In this document: piece after piece, positions 26,482 to 34,938 of the stretch
Position numbering within the stretch: position 1 is the first letter of the stretch
Layout: each line of letters opens with the position of its first letter
Origin: a bacterium 210820-DFI.6.37
Lineage (GTDB): Bacteria; Bacillota; Clostridia; Peptostreptococcales; Anaerovoracaceae
Length of the DNA stretch: 64,000 bases
NCBI GenBank assembly: GCA_020558355.1
Contig: JAJCKG010000001.1
Coordinates: forward strand, 248,001 to 312,000
Reading direction: 5' to 3'
Notes under the pieces: model-generated
The model's database searches: none
The model's input: the letters and a program-made list of their open reading frames with translations, nothing else
What the model was told of the DNA's origin: nothing
Translations under genes and position numbers: made by a program

Positions 26482-27837
26482 TTACACACTGACAAATCCT
26501 ACAATAAGGAACGCAATAGCCGCCAGAGCCGCGGACCCCAGAACATATGGCGCGACAGCCTTAATCTGGGTCATGTTCGGTACGCCAGTTCCCGCGGAAG
26601 TCATAAATACAGCGTCAGAGTAGAAGCAGAATTTGCTTCCGAAGGCAACACCGGACATGATGGCCGCGACGATAATCGCCGGGTCGATTCCCATATTTAC
26701 AGCCAGCGGCACAAAGATGGGAACGGTAATGACAATCAGCACCCAGAAGCTTGCCGCCGCAAAGGCTACTCCCGCTACAACCACAAAGGCGATGGCAGGA
26801 AGCAGGCTCGGAGGTACGGTCCCTGTCAGGCCATTGATGACAAAGGTGGAAAATCCCATTGCGTCATTGGCGGAGCCCAGTATGTAAGCAAAGCAGATGA
26901 GGAAGGCCAGCGACGCCATTCCGGTTATTCCCTCAAACAGGGCATCCATAAATTCAGACAAGGTCATGATTCTCTGCGCCAGGTACAGAATCAGCTGCAC
27001 AATAAGGGCCGCGATAATTCCATGAACCACACTGTTATCACAGATAATCATAACAACGATCAGCACTACAATCGGTATAATAAAATTCAGCGGTGAAGAT
27101 GGCTTTACATCTTCGCTTCCGCCCTCCATATTTACAATAGAAGAGCCTCCCGCGGCTTCTTCCGTAAGGAGCGGTCCGCCCGCGTCTACTCTTTCGTAGG
27201 CCTTTTTAATCAGCCCCACTTTAGGGATCACACCCAGCGCGACCAGCAGACATACCAGAATCGCGATAATCGGGAAAAACATGTACGGCAGCGCTCTTAC
27301 ATAATCGCCGAAGCCCAGTCCCTGTTCACTCATGGTCCCGATGGCAAAGGCGGCCCAGCTGGTGAATGGAATCAGGACGCAGACACAGGCTCCCATAGAG
27401 TTGACGCCATAGGCCAGATGCTCTCTTGGAATCCGGTTCCGGTCTGTCGTTTCTTTCATAGAAAAGGAAACAGCCAATACATTGAGGTAATCGTCCACGA
27501 ACATGATGATTCCCATGAGCCAGGTTGCTACCATGGCTTTTTTACGGGTGTTCGCGAATTTGGATATAATGTTGCTGAATCCAAGCAGCGCCCCTGATTT
27601 CTCAAAGAGCTTGATAATAGCGCCGAAACCCAGCAGCAGGATCAGCAGAAACTGGTAGGATTCATTGGACAGAGCTCCATAGAGCCATCCTACATAGCCA
27701 TTGAAAATATCTCCCTTAAATACAAGGGCCGCGCCCACAATTGTCGAAAGTATGATCATCTCAGGCATTCTCTTGGTAATCAGCACCCCGATGATCAGAA
27801 CGGCGATGGGTATACAGGAAATAAAACCATATTCCAT
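26482..27837 (-). CDS. NhaC-type Na+/H+ antiporter family transporter
   Basis: 451-aa membrane protein with about 10-12 hydrophobic helices, of the NhaC/DcuC-like ion transporter superfamily. Landmarks: MGIIMFVDDYLNVLAVSFSM with the conserved acidic pair in a helix near 115-125, and GVAFGSKFCFYSDAVFMTSAGTG near the C-terminus, typical of NhaC relatives that also include amino acid exchangers. Co-transcription with the amidohydrolase suggests that it moves that enzyme's substrate or product rather than only Na+. AAGGAGGAAG precedes the ATG. Confidence 0.85.
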   Translation of the reverse strand: MEYGFISCIPIAVLIIGVLITKRMPEMIILSTIVGAALVFKGDIFNGYVGWLYGALSNESYQFLLILLLGFGAIIKLFEKSGALLGFSNIISKFANTRKKAMVATWLMGIIMFVDDYLNVLAVSFSMKETTDRNRIPREHLAYGVNSMGACVCVLIPFTSWAAFAIGTMSEQGLGFGDYVRALPYMFFPIIAILVCLLVALGVIPKVGLIKKAYERVDAGGPLLTEEAAGGSSIVNMEGGSEDVKPSSPLNFIIPIVVLIVVMIICDNSVVHGIIAALIVQLILYLAQRIMTLSEFMDALFEGITGMASLAFLICFAYILGSANDAMGFSTFVINGLTGTVPPSLLPAIAFVVVAGVAFAAASFWVLIVITVPIFVPLAVNMGIDPAIIVAAIMSGVAFGSKFCFYSDAVFMTSAGTGVPNMTQIKAVAPYVLGSAALAAIAFLIVGFVSV

Positions 27838-27982
27838 TTTTCTTCCTCCTTAAAACAGTTCATAAATAATTGCAGCAGCTGCGCAGATCAATGCTTTATG
27901 GTATTATAAAAGAAGTTTGAAAATTTAGAAATTACCTGTTGGCGTAGTTTTTATTCCCCGAAATCATGGGATATACTCCAAA

Positions 27983-28040
27983 AGTATTAGCTTTTTTAGT
28001 ATTAAGGAGTAGCGATTTCAGCAAAAAAGTATAGTATAAT
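27983..28040 (+). promoter_or_regulatory. luxR promoter with direct repeat
   Basis: TATAAT at 28035-28040 is a clear -10 for the regulator gene; no good -35 is seen. Upstream, AGTATTA occurs twice at 27983-27989 and 27998-28004, a 15-bp period, between the divergent transporter and regulator genes. It may be an activator site. Confidence 0.4.
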
Positions 28041-28085
28041 AAACATGAATGTTAAATCTTTTGGAAAGGGAAAGGTGCTGATTTT

Positions 28086-28835
28086 ATGACAGAGAAAAAC
28101 AGCGTCATGCTGCTGAATGATATTATTTACAGAATTCATACCACCGAAAACTTTGATGAAATGCGCAGATCCGTTCTGGAGTTGCTTCAATACCTGATCC
28201 CCTGCCCCTGCTCAGCCTTTTATCTGGCGTCAGCCAAGACCCCTTATGAACTGGAGCGTCCCATCGGAGTCGGATTGACGGAAGACCGGCTCCAAACATA
28301 TCTGGAGCAGTATCAGGAGCTGGATTATACCCGCTGGACCTTTGCGGCTCCCGCGGCCAGCGCTTATCGTGAAACGGATCTGATGCATGATGAAGCCCGG
28401 GTCAATACGCCTTACTACAAAGCTATGTTCGAGCCCTCCGGAATCCATTATTCCGCAATTATGACGATTATTCACCAGGGAGTATTTCTTGGCGTTATCA
28501 ACCTGTTCCGGCCTCGGTCGGACGGCGATTTCACAGATGAAGAAATGTTTTTTCTGGATATGCTGAAGGGACATCTGGGCTATCGTCTTTACCACTCCCT
28601 TCAGAAAATGAAAGAACGGGAAAAAATCTATCCGACTCAGGAAGAACTGCGAAAGCAATATTCCCTTACAAACCGGGAAACGGAAATCGTCTATCTGCTG
28701 CTGGACGGCGTATCTAAATCGCTTATCTGCGATCAGCTGTGCATCAGCCCCAATACGTTAAAAAAGCACACACTAAATATATATAAGAAATTAGGCGTCA
28801 AAAGCTGGCGGGAGCTGTTTTCCTTACTGAAATAA
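28086..28835 (+). CDS. LuxR-family transcriptional regulator
   Basis: 249 aa. The C-terminal ~60 residues are a LuxR/GerE helix-turn-helix (LTNRETEIVYLLLDGVSKS, then ISPNTLKKHTLNIYKKLGV). The N-terminal ~180 residues look like a GAF-like sensory domain rather than a receiver: no phospho-Asp pattern is seen. It is divergent from the NhaC-type transporter/amidohydrolase pair and probably regulates it. An AAAGG site precedes ATG 28086. Confidence 0.87.
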   Translation: MTEKNSVMLLNDIIYRIHTTENFDEMRRSVLELLQYLIPCPCSAFYLASAKTPYELERPIGVGLTEDRLQTYLEQYQELDYTRWTFAAPAASAYRETDLMHDEARVNTPYYKAMFEPSGIHYSAIMTIIHQGVFLGVINLFRPRSDGDFTDEEMFFLDMLKGHLGYRLYHSLQKMKEREKIYPTQEELRKQYSLTNRETEIVYLLLDGVSKSLICDQLCISPNTLKKHTLNIYKKLGVKSWRELFSLLK

Positions 28836-28910
28836 CGCAGTCTCAAAATCTGTAAAGAAAACCAGCGTAAGGAAAAACGCAAGTACCCCGCAAGGCAAAT
28901 CTTTTTGTGA

Positions 28911-28997
28911 ATTGCGTATAAAACTTTACAAATTTAACCTTATTTCCTATGATTTTTTCAATCAATCCTTTGAAAAAGTCTAGCTTTTATACGCAAT
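28911..28997. repeat. 13-bp perfect inverted repeat with nested hairpin
   Basis: ATTGCGTATAAAA at 28911-28923 is exactly complementary to 28985-28997. Between them, GATTTTTTCA and TGAAAAAGTC form a second, nested stem. A third copy of the arm core, TATACGCATT, occurs at 29031-29040. This lies in the 380-bp gene-free stretch 28836-29216. It may be a mini inverted-repeat element or an array of binding sites; the luxR gene has no other obvious terminator. Confidence 0.6.
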
Positions 28998-29070
28998 CTC
29001 AGCTTTTTCTTTTTTGGTGTACATATTCTGTATACGCATTATATTAAAAAAACGCTTTGGTGTATACTAA

Positions 29071-29216
29071 GGGCCTTTGAGCTAGGAGTACTACGCCGAA
29101 CATCCCTCCATCGGTCCGAAAGATGGGCCAACGCGCTATTGTTATATTAGAGCGGCAAGAAGAGGACCCGGGCTGAAGCGGTTAAAGCCGCCGCCCGAGC
29201 CAAAGAAGCAGGCTGT
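29071..29216 (+). ncRNA. Candidate structured non-coding RNA
   Basis: A GC-rich tract in an otherwise AT-rich gap with its own -10 (TATACT, 29063-29068). Folded as plus-strand RNA, GGCCU (29072-29076) pairs with AGGCU (29210-29214) to close the molecule. Inside are CCAUC/GAUGG (29108-29126), CGCU/AGCG (29134-29154) and a two-part stem CGGGC/GCCCG enclosing GCGG/CCGC (29169-29197). Single-stranded joins are A-rich and no reading frame fits. It does not match the riboswitch classes I can recall. Size and context are like free-standing Firmicute RNAs such as the raiA motif, but the family is not identified. Confidence 0.55.
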
Positions 29217-29465
29217 TTATAACAAATTATCCTCCTGCACGATAATTTTTGAAGCGTCTTCATTGCGAAGCGCCAGCACCGCGCCCATCACTTCGTACGC
29301 AATGGGATTTTGAGCAGGACTTTTAAAAAGCGTTTTTACTTTCAGTGAGGGCGCGAATCCCATATCCGTCAGTCTGTCCTTTTCCCGTCCTGCCGCGTTA
29401 ATTTCTACAACGGTTCCCAGACAGCCGACAGGAAGCTGAGAAAGATCAAAGATATCAGAGTTCAT
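29217..29465 (-). CDS. feoA: FeoA family protein
   Basis: 82-aa SH3-like FeoA, a small cytoplasmic partner of the ferrous-iron transporter FeoB. Visible core: LSQLPVGCLGTVVEIN, RLTDMGFAPSLKVKTL, and EVMGAVLALRNEDASKIIV. AAAAGGAG precedes the ATG. It is alone on this strand; feoB lies 6 kb away on the other strand, so the two are not one operon. FeoA-like domains can also serve in metal regulators, but here the protein is only the domain. Confidence 0.9.
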   Translation of the reverse strand: MNSDIFDLSQLPVGCLGTVVEINAAGREKDRLTDMGFAPSLKVKTLFKSPAQNPIAYEVMGAVLALRNEDASKIIVQEDNLL

Positions 29466-29675
29466 AGAATTTCTCCTTTTTTAGTATGCAGGAAGCGTAA
29501 TTCCTGGTTTTAGTTCTTATGTAAAGTGCGGAGGATTTTATGAAATTCGTGGAATGAAACGCGGGTTTATGGGATAATATAATGCAGTATATGAAGAAAA
29601 GGAGCAGAGTGTTCATTGGTATATAAATCGGAGAAAAAAATGAAAAATTTCTTTTATTTTATCTAAAAAAATCTA

Positions 29676-29704
29676 TTGACAGAACGGTGCGCAAATGGTA
29701 ATAT
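29676..29704 (+). promoter_or_regulatory. Promoter of the six-tRNA operon
   Basis: TTGACA (29676-29681), 17 bp, TAATAT (29699-29704): near-consensus sigma-A, 32 bp before the first tRNA. The region 29466-29675 upstream, divergent from feoA, shows nothing else I can identify. Confidence 0.8.
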
Positions 29705-29736
29705 AGTTCTTGCAGTCACGCAAAAGTGCTGAATGT

Positions 29737-29813
29737 GGCGGTGTAGCTTAGTTGGCTAGAGCGTCCGGTTCATACCCGGAAGGTCGGAGGTTCGACTCCT
29801 CTCGCCGCTACCA
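29737..29813 (+). tRNA. tRNA-Met (CAT), elongator
   Basis: 77-nt cloverleaf with encoded CCA. Acceptor GGCGGTG pairs with CGCCGCT, and the anticodon loop TTCATAC gives CAT. A paired 1-72 position marks it as elongator rather than initiator. Confidence 0.95.
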
Positions 29814-29817
29814 CTTC

Positions 29818-29893
29818 GGGCGTTTAGCTCAGCTGGGAGAGCACCTGCCTTACAAGCAGGGGGTCATAGGTTCGAGCCCTATAACGCCCACCA
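29818..29893 (+). tRNA. tRNA-Val (TAC)
   Basis: 76-nt cloverleaf, acceptor GGGCGTT with AACGCCC, anticodon TAC, encoded CCA; 4 nt after tRNA-Met. Confidence 0.95.
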
Positions 29894-29899
29894 AATTGC

Positions 29900-29976
29900 G
29901 GTCCGGTAGTTCAGTTGGTTAGAATGCCAGCCTGTCACGCTGGAGGTCGACGGTTCGAGCCCGTTCCGGATCGCCA
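29900..29976 (+). tRNA. tRNA-Asp (GTC)
   Basis: 77-nt cloverleaf, acceptor GGTCCGG with CCGGATC, anticodon GTC, discriminator G, encoded CCA. Confidence 0.95.
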
Positions 29977-30040
29977 ATTTTTTTCGAAGTTCAGACTTGC
30001 ATAATAACTGCAAAGCATATATAATAGATATGCGATATGT

Positions 30041-30117
30041 GGTGGGTATCGTCAAGTGGTTAAGACAATGGGTTGTGGCTCCATTATGCGTGGGTTCGAA
30101 TCCCACTATCCACCCCA
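30041..30117 (+). tRNA. tRNA-His (GTG)
   Basis: Anticodon GTG. The extra G at position -1 opposite the discriminator C, specific to tRNA-His, is present, with encoded CCA. Confidence 0.95.
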
Positions 30118-30132
30118 ATTTTATAATAATGA

Positions 30133-30207
30133 TGGGGTATCGCCAAGTGGTAAGGCAATGGATTCTGATTCCATCATGCGCAGGTTCGAATCCTGCTACC
30201 CTAGCCA
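30133..30207 (+). tRNA. tRNA-Gln (CTG)
   Basis: 75-nt cloverleaf, acceptor TGGGGTA with TACCCTA, anticodon loop TTCTGAT giving CTG, encoded CCA. Confidence 0.93.
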
Positions 30208-30242
30208 ATAAAAGGGCAAAGTTCATCCTTTGCCCGCAATAT

Positions 30243-30317
<75 letters not shown>

Positions 30318-30320
30318 GAA

Positions 30321-30356
30321 AAACTCCGAACTTATAAAAAGGTTCGGAGTTTTTTT
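30321..30356 (+). terminator. Terminator of the tRNA operon
   Basis: Stem AACTCCGAAC / GTTCGGAGTT with a 10-nt loop and a T8 tract, directly after tRNA-Cys. Confidence 0.93.
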
Positions 30357-30489
30357 ATTGCGTTTAAGGTGCTATTCCACAGTGCCAGGGCTTATAATTG
30401 TATCTGCTGCCGTTGCCAGTGCTTGGCGCCGCAGTGAGACAGATGCCCAAATCATGCCGCAATTGACAAAGACAGCCAGGATATGTTTG

Positions 30490-30498
30490 TGGTATAAT
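30490..30498 (+). promoter_or_regulatory. Extended -10 promoter of mnmM
   Basis: TGGTATAAT, a perfect extended -10, ends 6 nt before the ATG at 30505, and no good -35 lies at 17 bp. Transcription would start at or next to the start codon, leaving no leader. Confidence 0.55.
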
Positions 30499-30504
30499 GT
30501 CCTC

Positions 30505-31092
30505 ATGAAGAATGTAATACGAAGCACCACCCAGACAGCCCAGCTGTTTATGTCCCAGTACATGCGTCCCGGCGAAACGGCCATAGACGCCACCTGCGGA
30601 AATGGACATGACACCCTGGCGCTGGCGAAAATGGGCGCAGGAAATATTTACGGATTTGATATTCAGGAATCCGCAATCCGCAATACAACAGAATTACTGA
30701 TCAGAGAAGGCTTTTATTCTGAAAAAATCCATCTTATCAGGGATGGACATGAAAATATGAGGGATCATATAAATGAGAAGGCGCGGGTCATTGTGTTTAA
30801 TCTGGGATACCTGCCTTCCGCGGCAAAAGAGATCACCACCAGAAAAGAAACCACCCTGGCAGCAGTCAAAGCAGCTCTGACGCTGCTCAAAAAAGATGGA
30901 CTGCTCTGTATCACCATGTACAGCGGTCATCCCGGCGGCCAGGAGGAAAAGCAGGCTGTTCTTGATTTTGCCGCCTCTCTGGACGAGCGCCGCTACCACG
31001 CAGCCTATATCAATCTGTACAATCAGAGGAATCATCCTCCTGAAATATTACTGATCACATCAAAAAGGGGTGTTGAAATTGAAAAAGACTAA
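30505..31092 (+). CDS. mnmM: tRNA (mnm5s2U34) methyltransferase MnmM (YtqB family)
   Basis: 195-aa class I SAM methyltransferase matching YtqB/MnmM, which adds the last methyl group of mnm5s2U in the wobble position of some tRNAs. The SAM motif is ATCGNGHDTLALA at ~29-41, then GFDIQ, NLGYLPSA, TMYSGHPGGQEE and NQRNHPPEI. The ATG at 30505 has no ribosome-binding site and the promoter -10 ends 6 nt before it, so the message may be leaderless. The 3' end overlaps the pyruvate kinase start by 14 nt. Confidence 0.87.
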   Translation: MKNVIRSTTQTAQLFMSQYMRPGETAIDATCGNGHDTLALAKMGAGNIYGFDIQESAIRNTTELLIREGFYSEKIHLIRDGHENMRDHINEKARVIVFNLGYLPSAAKEITTRKETTLAAVKAALTLLKKDGLLCITMYSGHPGGQEEKQAVLDFAASLDERRYHAAYINLYNQRNHPPEILLITSKRGVEIEKD

Positions 31093-32497
31093 AATTGTAT
31101 GTACTCTGGGACCTGCCAGCAGCAGCGAAGACGTACTGGAAAAAATGCTGTTATCCGGTATGAATGTAGCTCGGCTTAATTTTTCCCACGGAGATCATCA
31201 GGGGCACAGGGAAATGATCAAAAAATTCCGCCGCGTTCGTGACAGATTGGGCCTTCCCGCCGCTGTATTGCTGGACACAAAGGGGCCTGAAATACGCCTG
31301 GGTGACTTTGCGGAAAGCAGTGTCACGCTGGAAAAGGGCCAGACCTTTACGCTTACCGCTTCCGAAATCGTTGGAAATCAGCAGCGCTGCGCCATTACCT
31401 ACAAAAACCTGGCATCCCAGGTAAAGCCCGGTACCGCCATCCTTATCGATGACGGAAAAGTCGCGTTGAAAGTCCTTCGCGTTGAAGGAAAGGATGTGGT
31501 ATGTAAAGTAACCGGCGCTGGAAAAATCAGCAACCGCAAAGGGGTCAATGTGCCGAAAACCCATCTGGAGCTTACCTATCTCAGCGAAGCCGATAAAAAG
31601 GATCTTCTCTTTGGTATTGAAAACGACGTGGATTACATTGCCGCGTCCTTTGTGCGCACAGCGCGGGATGTAATGGATCTGCGGGACTTTCTCTCGGCAA
31701 ATGGCGGTGACTCCATCAAGATTATATCAAAAATCGAAAACATGGAAGGCATCCATAACTTCCGCAAAATTCTCGCCTGCTCCGATGGTATCATGGTAGC
31801 CCGCGGAGACATGGGTGTGGAAGTAAACTTCGCAAAGCTTCCAGGTCTGCAGAAGAAAATTATAAAGGAATGCTGCCAGGCTGGAAAGATTGTCATTACG
31901 GCAACACAGATGCTGGAATCTATGACCGCGAATCCCGCTCCAACCAGAGCCGAGATCACAGATGTAGCAAACGCTGTATTTGACGGCACTTCCGCGGTAA
32001 TGCTGTCTGGAGAAAGCGCAATGGGACGCTACCCCGTGGAAACCGTAAAGATCATGTCTAAAATCGTCAAGCAGGCGGAAATCGACGCTTTTGATGTGGA
32101 TCTTTATAAAATCATGGACTACGAAATGGACCCGATGGATAACTCCAACGCGATCGGACACGCCGCCTGCACTACAGCGCAGGACCTGAAAGCAAAGGCG
32201 ATCCTGGCCATCACAAAATCCGGTTACACAGCGGAAAAAATATCAAAATTCCGCCCAAGGCAGCCAATCGCCGCCGCTACACCGACAGAAAAAGCCTTTC
32301 ATCAGCTGGCGCTTTCCTGGGGCGTATATCCTATGCTGACTTCCTATGAAGACCATTGGGACAGTCTCTTTGCGCAGGCAGTGGAAAAGGCGAAAGAAAG
32401 AAACATCATGAAAGACGGCGACACCGTCGTTGTCAGCGCCGGGCTTCCATTGCAGAGCACCGGCCGGACCAATCTGATCCGTGTGGAAACGGTTTGA
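31079..32497 (+). CDS. pyk: Pyruvate kinase
   Basis: Final glycolytic step, PEP + ADP to pyruvate + ATP. About 472 aa; the extra C-terminal PEP-utiliser-like domain of Bacillus Pyk is absent. N-terminus KKTKIVCTLGPASS, the active-site run SKIENMEG, the MVARGDMGVE segment, and TATQMLESM are all intact. A TTG start at 31079 is preferred: it gives the usual family N-terminus and lies 8 nt after AAGGGG. An in-frame GTG at 31070 would bury the ribosome site. Coupled to mnmM by overlap. Confidence 0.95.
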   Translation: MKKTKIVCTLGPASSSEDVLEKMLLSGMNVARLNFSHGDHQGHREMIKKFRRVRDRLGLPAAVLLDTKGPEIRLGDFAESSVTLEKGQTFTLTASEIVGNQQRCAITYKNLASQVKPGTAILIDDGKVALKVLRVEGKDVVCKVTGAGKISNRKGVNVPKTHLELTYLSEADKKDLLFGIENDVDYIAASFVRTARDVMDLRDFLSANGGDSIKIISKIENMEGIHNFRKILACSDGIMVARGDMGVEVNFAKLPGLQKKIIKECCQAGKIVITATQMLESMTANPAPTRAEITDVANAVFDGTSAVMLSGESAMGRYPVETVKIMSKIVKQAEIDAFDVDLYKIMDYEMDPMDNSNAIGHAACTTAQDLKAKAILAITKSGYTAEKISKFRPRQPIAAATPTEKAFHQLALSWGVYPMLTSYEDHWDSLFAQAVEKAKERNIMKDGDTVVVSAGLPLQSTGRTNLIRVETV

Positions 32498-32534
32498 GAT
32501 TTCTTTCTATTGTTATAAGGCCGCCTATAAAACA

Positions 32535-32587
32535 AAAGAGCGGAAGGCCGGAGGACATTTCAAGGTCCCCTCACCCTTCCGCTCTTT
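32535..32587. terminator. Terminator between pyk and amidohydrolase
   Basis: 13-bp stem AAAGAGCGGAAGG / CCTTCCGCTCTTT. A TTTTGTTTT tail follows on the minus strand; the plus side has only a short T-run. It serves both convergent genes. Confidence 0.8.
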
Positions 32588-32598
32588 GGCTATATCCT

Positions 32599-33411
32599 TT
32601 ACAGCCCCAGATTGTAGATCCGGTTGGCGTTTTCAAAAAATACCTTTTCATGATACTTCTCCGGCACCAGTCGGCTGATAAAGGAAATGTACTCTTCCAG
32701 ATTCACCAAAGGCCAGTCGGTCCCAAACATGACATCATCGTACTCACGCAGATACCCCAGCCAGGTTCTGAGTGCGTCCATGTATCCGGCCTTTTCAGAA
32801 AAGAGCTGATCAAGGCAGACCCTTCCCTCCAGCAGACCGGAAATATCCGTCGCTACATTTTCATTTTTACTTACCACCGCGGCCGCGTCCATGAGCCAGG
32901 GATTCCCGTAATGGCACATGATAAATTGGACGTCCGGGTGATCAGCCGCCGCCTGGTCCAGGCTGAGGGGATGGCTGTATTTCAGGTAGGCCCCAGGCGT
33001 AGAGGTTTCTCCCATATGAACAGCTACCGGCTTATGATACGCCTTTGCCAGCTCATAGACTGGTTCATAGCCCGGATCGCTGACATAGACCGGCGTATAC
33101 CCCGGATAAAGCTTGATCCCTACACACTGCGGCCTCTTCAGATTTTCTTCCAGTTTATCGATTTCATCAGAAGTCAGTTTTCCCTCCAGACAGGTGCTGT
33201 CCAGTCCGACGCAGTATCGAAGGAACTCCGGATAGATGTGCTCCTTTGGATCTACGGTACGGTTGCCCATGACAATGCCCAGGGCAATCCCCAATTTGTT
33301 ATATATTTGCTGTAAATGCGGGCCGGAATTTTTATGTCCCGCCGCATCGGCAAGCTCTGAAAATTCTTCTATTTCCATACAAAAATGCAAGTGCGCGTCA
33401 ATGATTTTCAC
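32599..33411 (-). CDS. Amidohydrolase-2 family TIM-barrel hydrolase
   Basis: 270 aa of the ACMSD-like amidohydrolase family (decarboxylases and hydrolases of small acids). Metal ligands: HLH in IDAHLHF at 5-9, His in AVHMGE near 131 and HYGNPW near 167, and the terminal Asp in FGTDWPL near 227. The start is GTG at 33411 with GGGAGAGC upstream. Transcribed alone between pyk (convergent) and a transporter gene (divergent). Substrate unknown. Confidence 0.83.
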   Translation of the reverse strand: MKIIDAHLHFCMEIEEFSELADAAGHKNSGPHLQQIYNKLGIALGIVMGNRTVDPKEHIYPEFLRYCVGLDSTCLEGKLTSDEIDKLEENLKRPQCVGIKLYPGYTPVYVSDPGYEPVYELAKAYHKPVAVHMGETSTPGAYLKYSHPLSLDQAAADHPDVQFIMCHYGNPWLMDAAAVVSKNENVATDISGLLEGRVCLDQLFSEKAGYMDALRTWLGYLREYDDVMFGTDWPLVNLEEYISFISRLVPEKYHEKVFFENANRIYNLGL

Positions 33412-33549
33412 AAAAGCTCTCCCTTCCTTTTATCTTCTCCCATTATACCCGCTTTACCGTGAAAACTAAAGGTTTTTCCCATATTTTCCGCATCAGGCGC
33501 CGCAGGGATATTTGTATACCCCTATATATTATTTATATATCCTTTCCTC

Positions 33550-33577
33550 TTGTGGCAAACGAAAAAAAGACTATAAT
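33550..33577 (+). promoter_or_regulatory. Promoter of the transporter operon
   Basis: TTGTGG (33550-33555), 16 bp, TATAAT (33572-33577). The ~75-nt leader contains a 7-bp inverted repeat (ATTGAGC with GCTCAAT at about 33588-33631) before the GAGGGGG ribosome site. Confidence 0.5.
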
Positions 33578-33654
33578 AAGAATTTGTAAATTGAGCCCAA
33601 TACTGAAAAAACGATAACTAATTTGCTCAATATTACGAGGGGGTGTTAACAATT

Positions 33655-34920
33655 ATGTTTCAACAAATTATTTCCATCGCGATTTTCGGAATCGTAATCC
33701 TTGCCATCGTATCAGAAAAGGTCCATCGTTCTGTTGCCGCGGTCGCGGGAGCGGTTGCGCTGGTTCTTTTCCGGGTACTGACCGTAGACAGCGCGGTAAG
33801 TTATATCGACTTCAATACCATCGGCGTCCTGATCGGTATGATGCTCTTTGTCGCAGTTGTAAAAAATTCCGGTATTTTTGAATATATCGCCATCCGGGCG
33901 GCAAAGCTGACAAAAGGAAATCCCTGGTACATCATGGTTATCTTTGTCCTGATCACAGCCGCGCTTTCCGCTTTTTTGGATAATGTCACTACGGTTCTTC
34001 TGATCGGACCTATGACCATCGCCATCACCCGGATCTTAAAGCTGAATCCGGTTCCTTTTCTCATCACCCAGATTCTGGCCTCCAATATCGGCGGTACCGC
34101 GACACTCATCGGCGATCCGCCCAATATTATGATCGGCAGCGCGTCCGGCCTTACCTTCATAGACTTCATTCTCCATAATGGTCTGGTCATCGTCCTTGTA
34201 CTGATCGTATCCATTCTGTGCTTTCGCTTTATTTACGGCCGCGGGCTGCAGGTATCGCCGGAGTCCATGCGGGCCATGATGCGGCTGGATGAAAACAAAG
34301 CCATTAAGGATCCAAGTCTGATGCGCAAGAGCGTTATCATGATCCTACTGGTTGCGGTGGGCTTTATTCTCCACGACTCTATTGGCATCGAATCCTGTGT
34401 TGTTGCCCTGACCAGCGCCGCTGTTATGCTCCTGATCGGCAAACAGGACACGGAGGATATCATCAGCGATGTAGAGTGGCCGACGATCATCTTTTTCATT
34501 GGACTTTTCATCGTCGTAGGCGGAATGGTGGAATCCGGTGTAATCGGAAAGCTGGCGGATCTTCTCATCAGCGCGACAGAAGGGCATATGGTCATAGCTA
34601 TGCTGATTATTTTATGGGCTTCCGCTCTGCTGTCCTCTGTACTGGATAACATCCCCTTTGTAGCGACTCTGATCCCACTGATCCTGACCATGGAAAACAG
34701 CGGCCTGGATGTGACCCCGCTCTGGTGGGCAGTATCTTTAGGCGCGTGTCTCGGTGGAAACGGAACTCTGATCGGGGCTTCCGCCAACGTGGTTCTGTCC
34801 GGCATAAGCGGGAAAAACGGCTATCCAATCACCTTTATGCAGTATCTGAAAACAGGCTTTCCTATGATGCTGCTTTCCATAATTGTCGCAACAATTTATC
34901 TCCTTGTGAAATACGCGTAA
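33655..34920 (+). CDS. ArsB/CitM-type (ion transporter superfamily) permease
   Basis: About 421 aa, 10-12 predicted membrane helices, of the SLC13/ArsB/NhaD-like superfamily (arsenite, citrate, tyrosine or Na+ transport). Family landmarks: DNVTTVLLIGPM near 110 and NIGGTATLIGDPPNIMIG near 144, mirrored in the second half by DNIPFVATLIPL and GGNGTLIGASANVV. This two-fold repeat is typical. The start is taken as ATG 33655; an in-frame GTG at 33643 would overlap the ribosome site. The substrate cannot be assigned. An 18-nt gap leads to the small gene downstream. Confidence 0.85.
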   Translation: MFQQIISIAIFGIVILAIVSEKVHRSVAAVAGAVALVLFRVLTVDSAVSYIDFNTIGVLIGMMLFVAVVKNSGIFEYIAIRAAKLTKGNPWYIMVIFVLITAALSAFLDNVTTVLLIGPMTIAITRILKLNPVPFLITQILASNIGGTATLIGDPPNIMIGSASGLTFIDFILHNGLVIVLVLIVSILCFRFIYGRGLQVSPESMRAMMRLDENKAIKDPSLMRKSVIMILLVAVGFILHDSIGIESCVVALTSAAVMLLIGKQDTEDIISDVEWPTIIFFIGLFIVVGGMVESGVIGKLADLLISATEGHMVIAMLIILWASALLSSVLDNIPFVATLIPLILTMENSGLDVTPLWWAVSLGACLGGNGTLIGASANVVLSGISGKNGYPITFMQYLKTGFPMMLLSIIVATIYLLVKYA

Positions 34921-34938
34921 AGAAAGAAGGTTTTAACA

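Noticed and set aside
29071..29216. Known riboswitch
   Set aside because: No gene follows on the same strand and no core of the TPP, FMN, SAM, B12, M-box, NiCo, ZTP or fluoride classes is seen.
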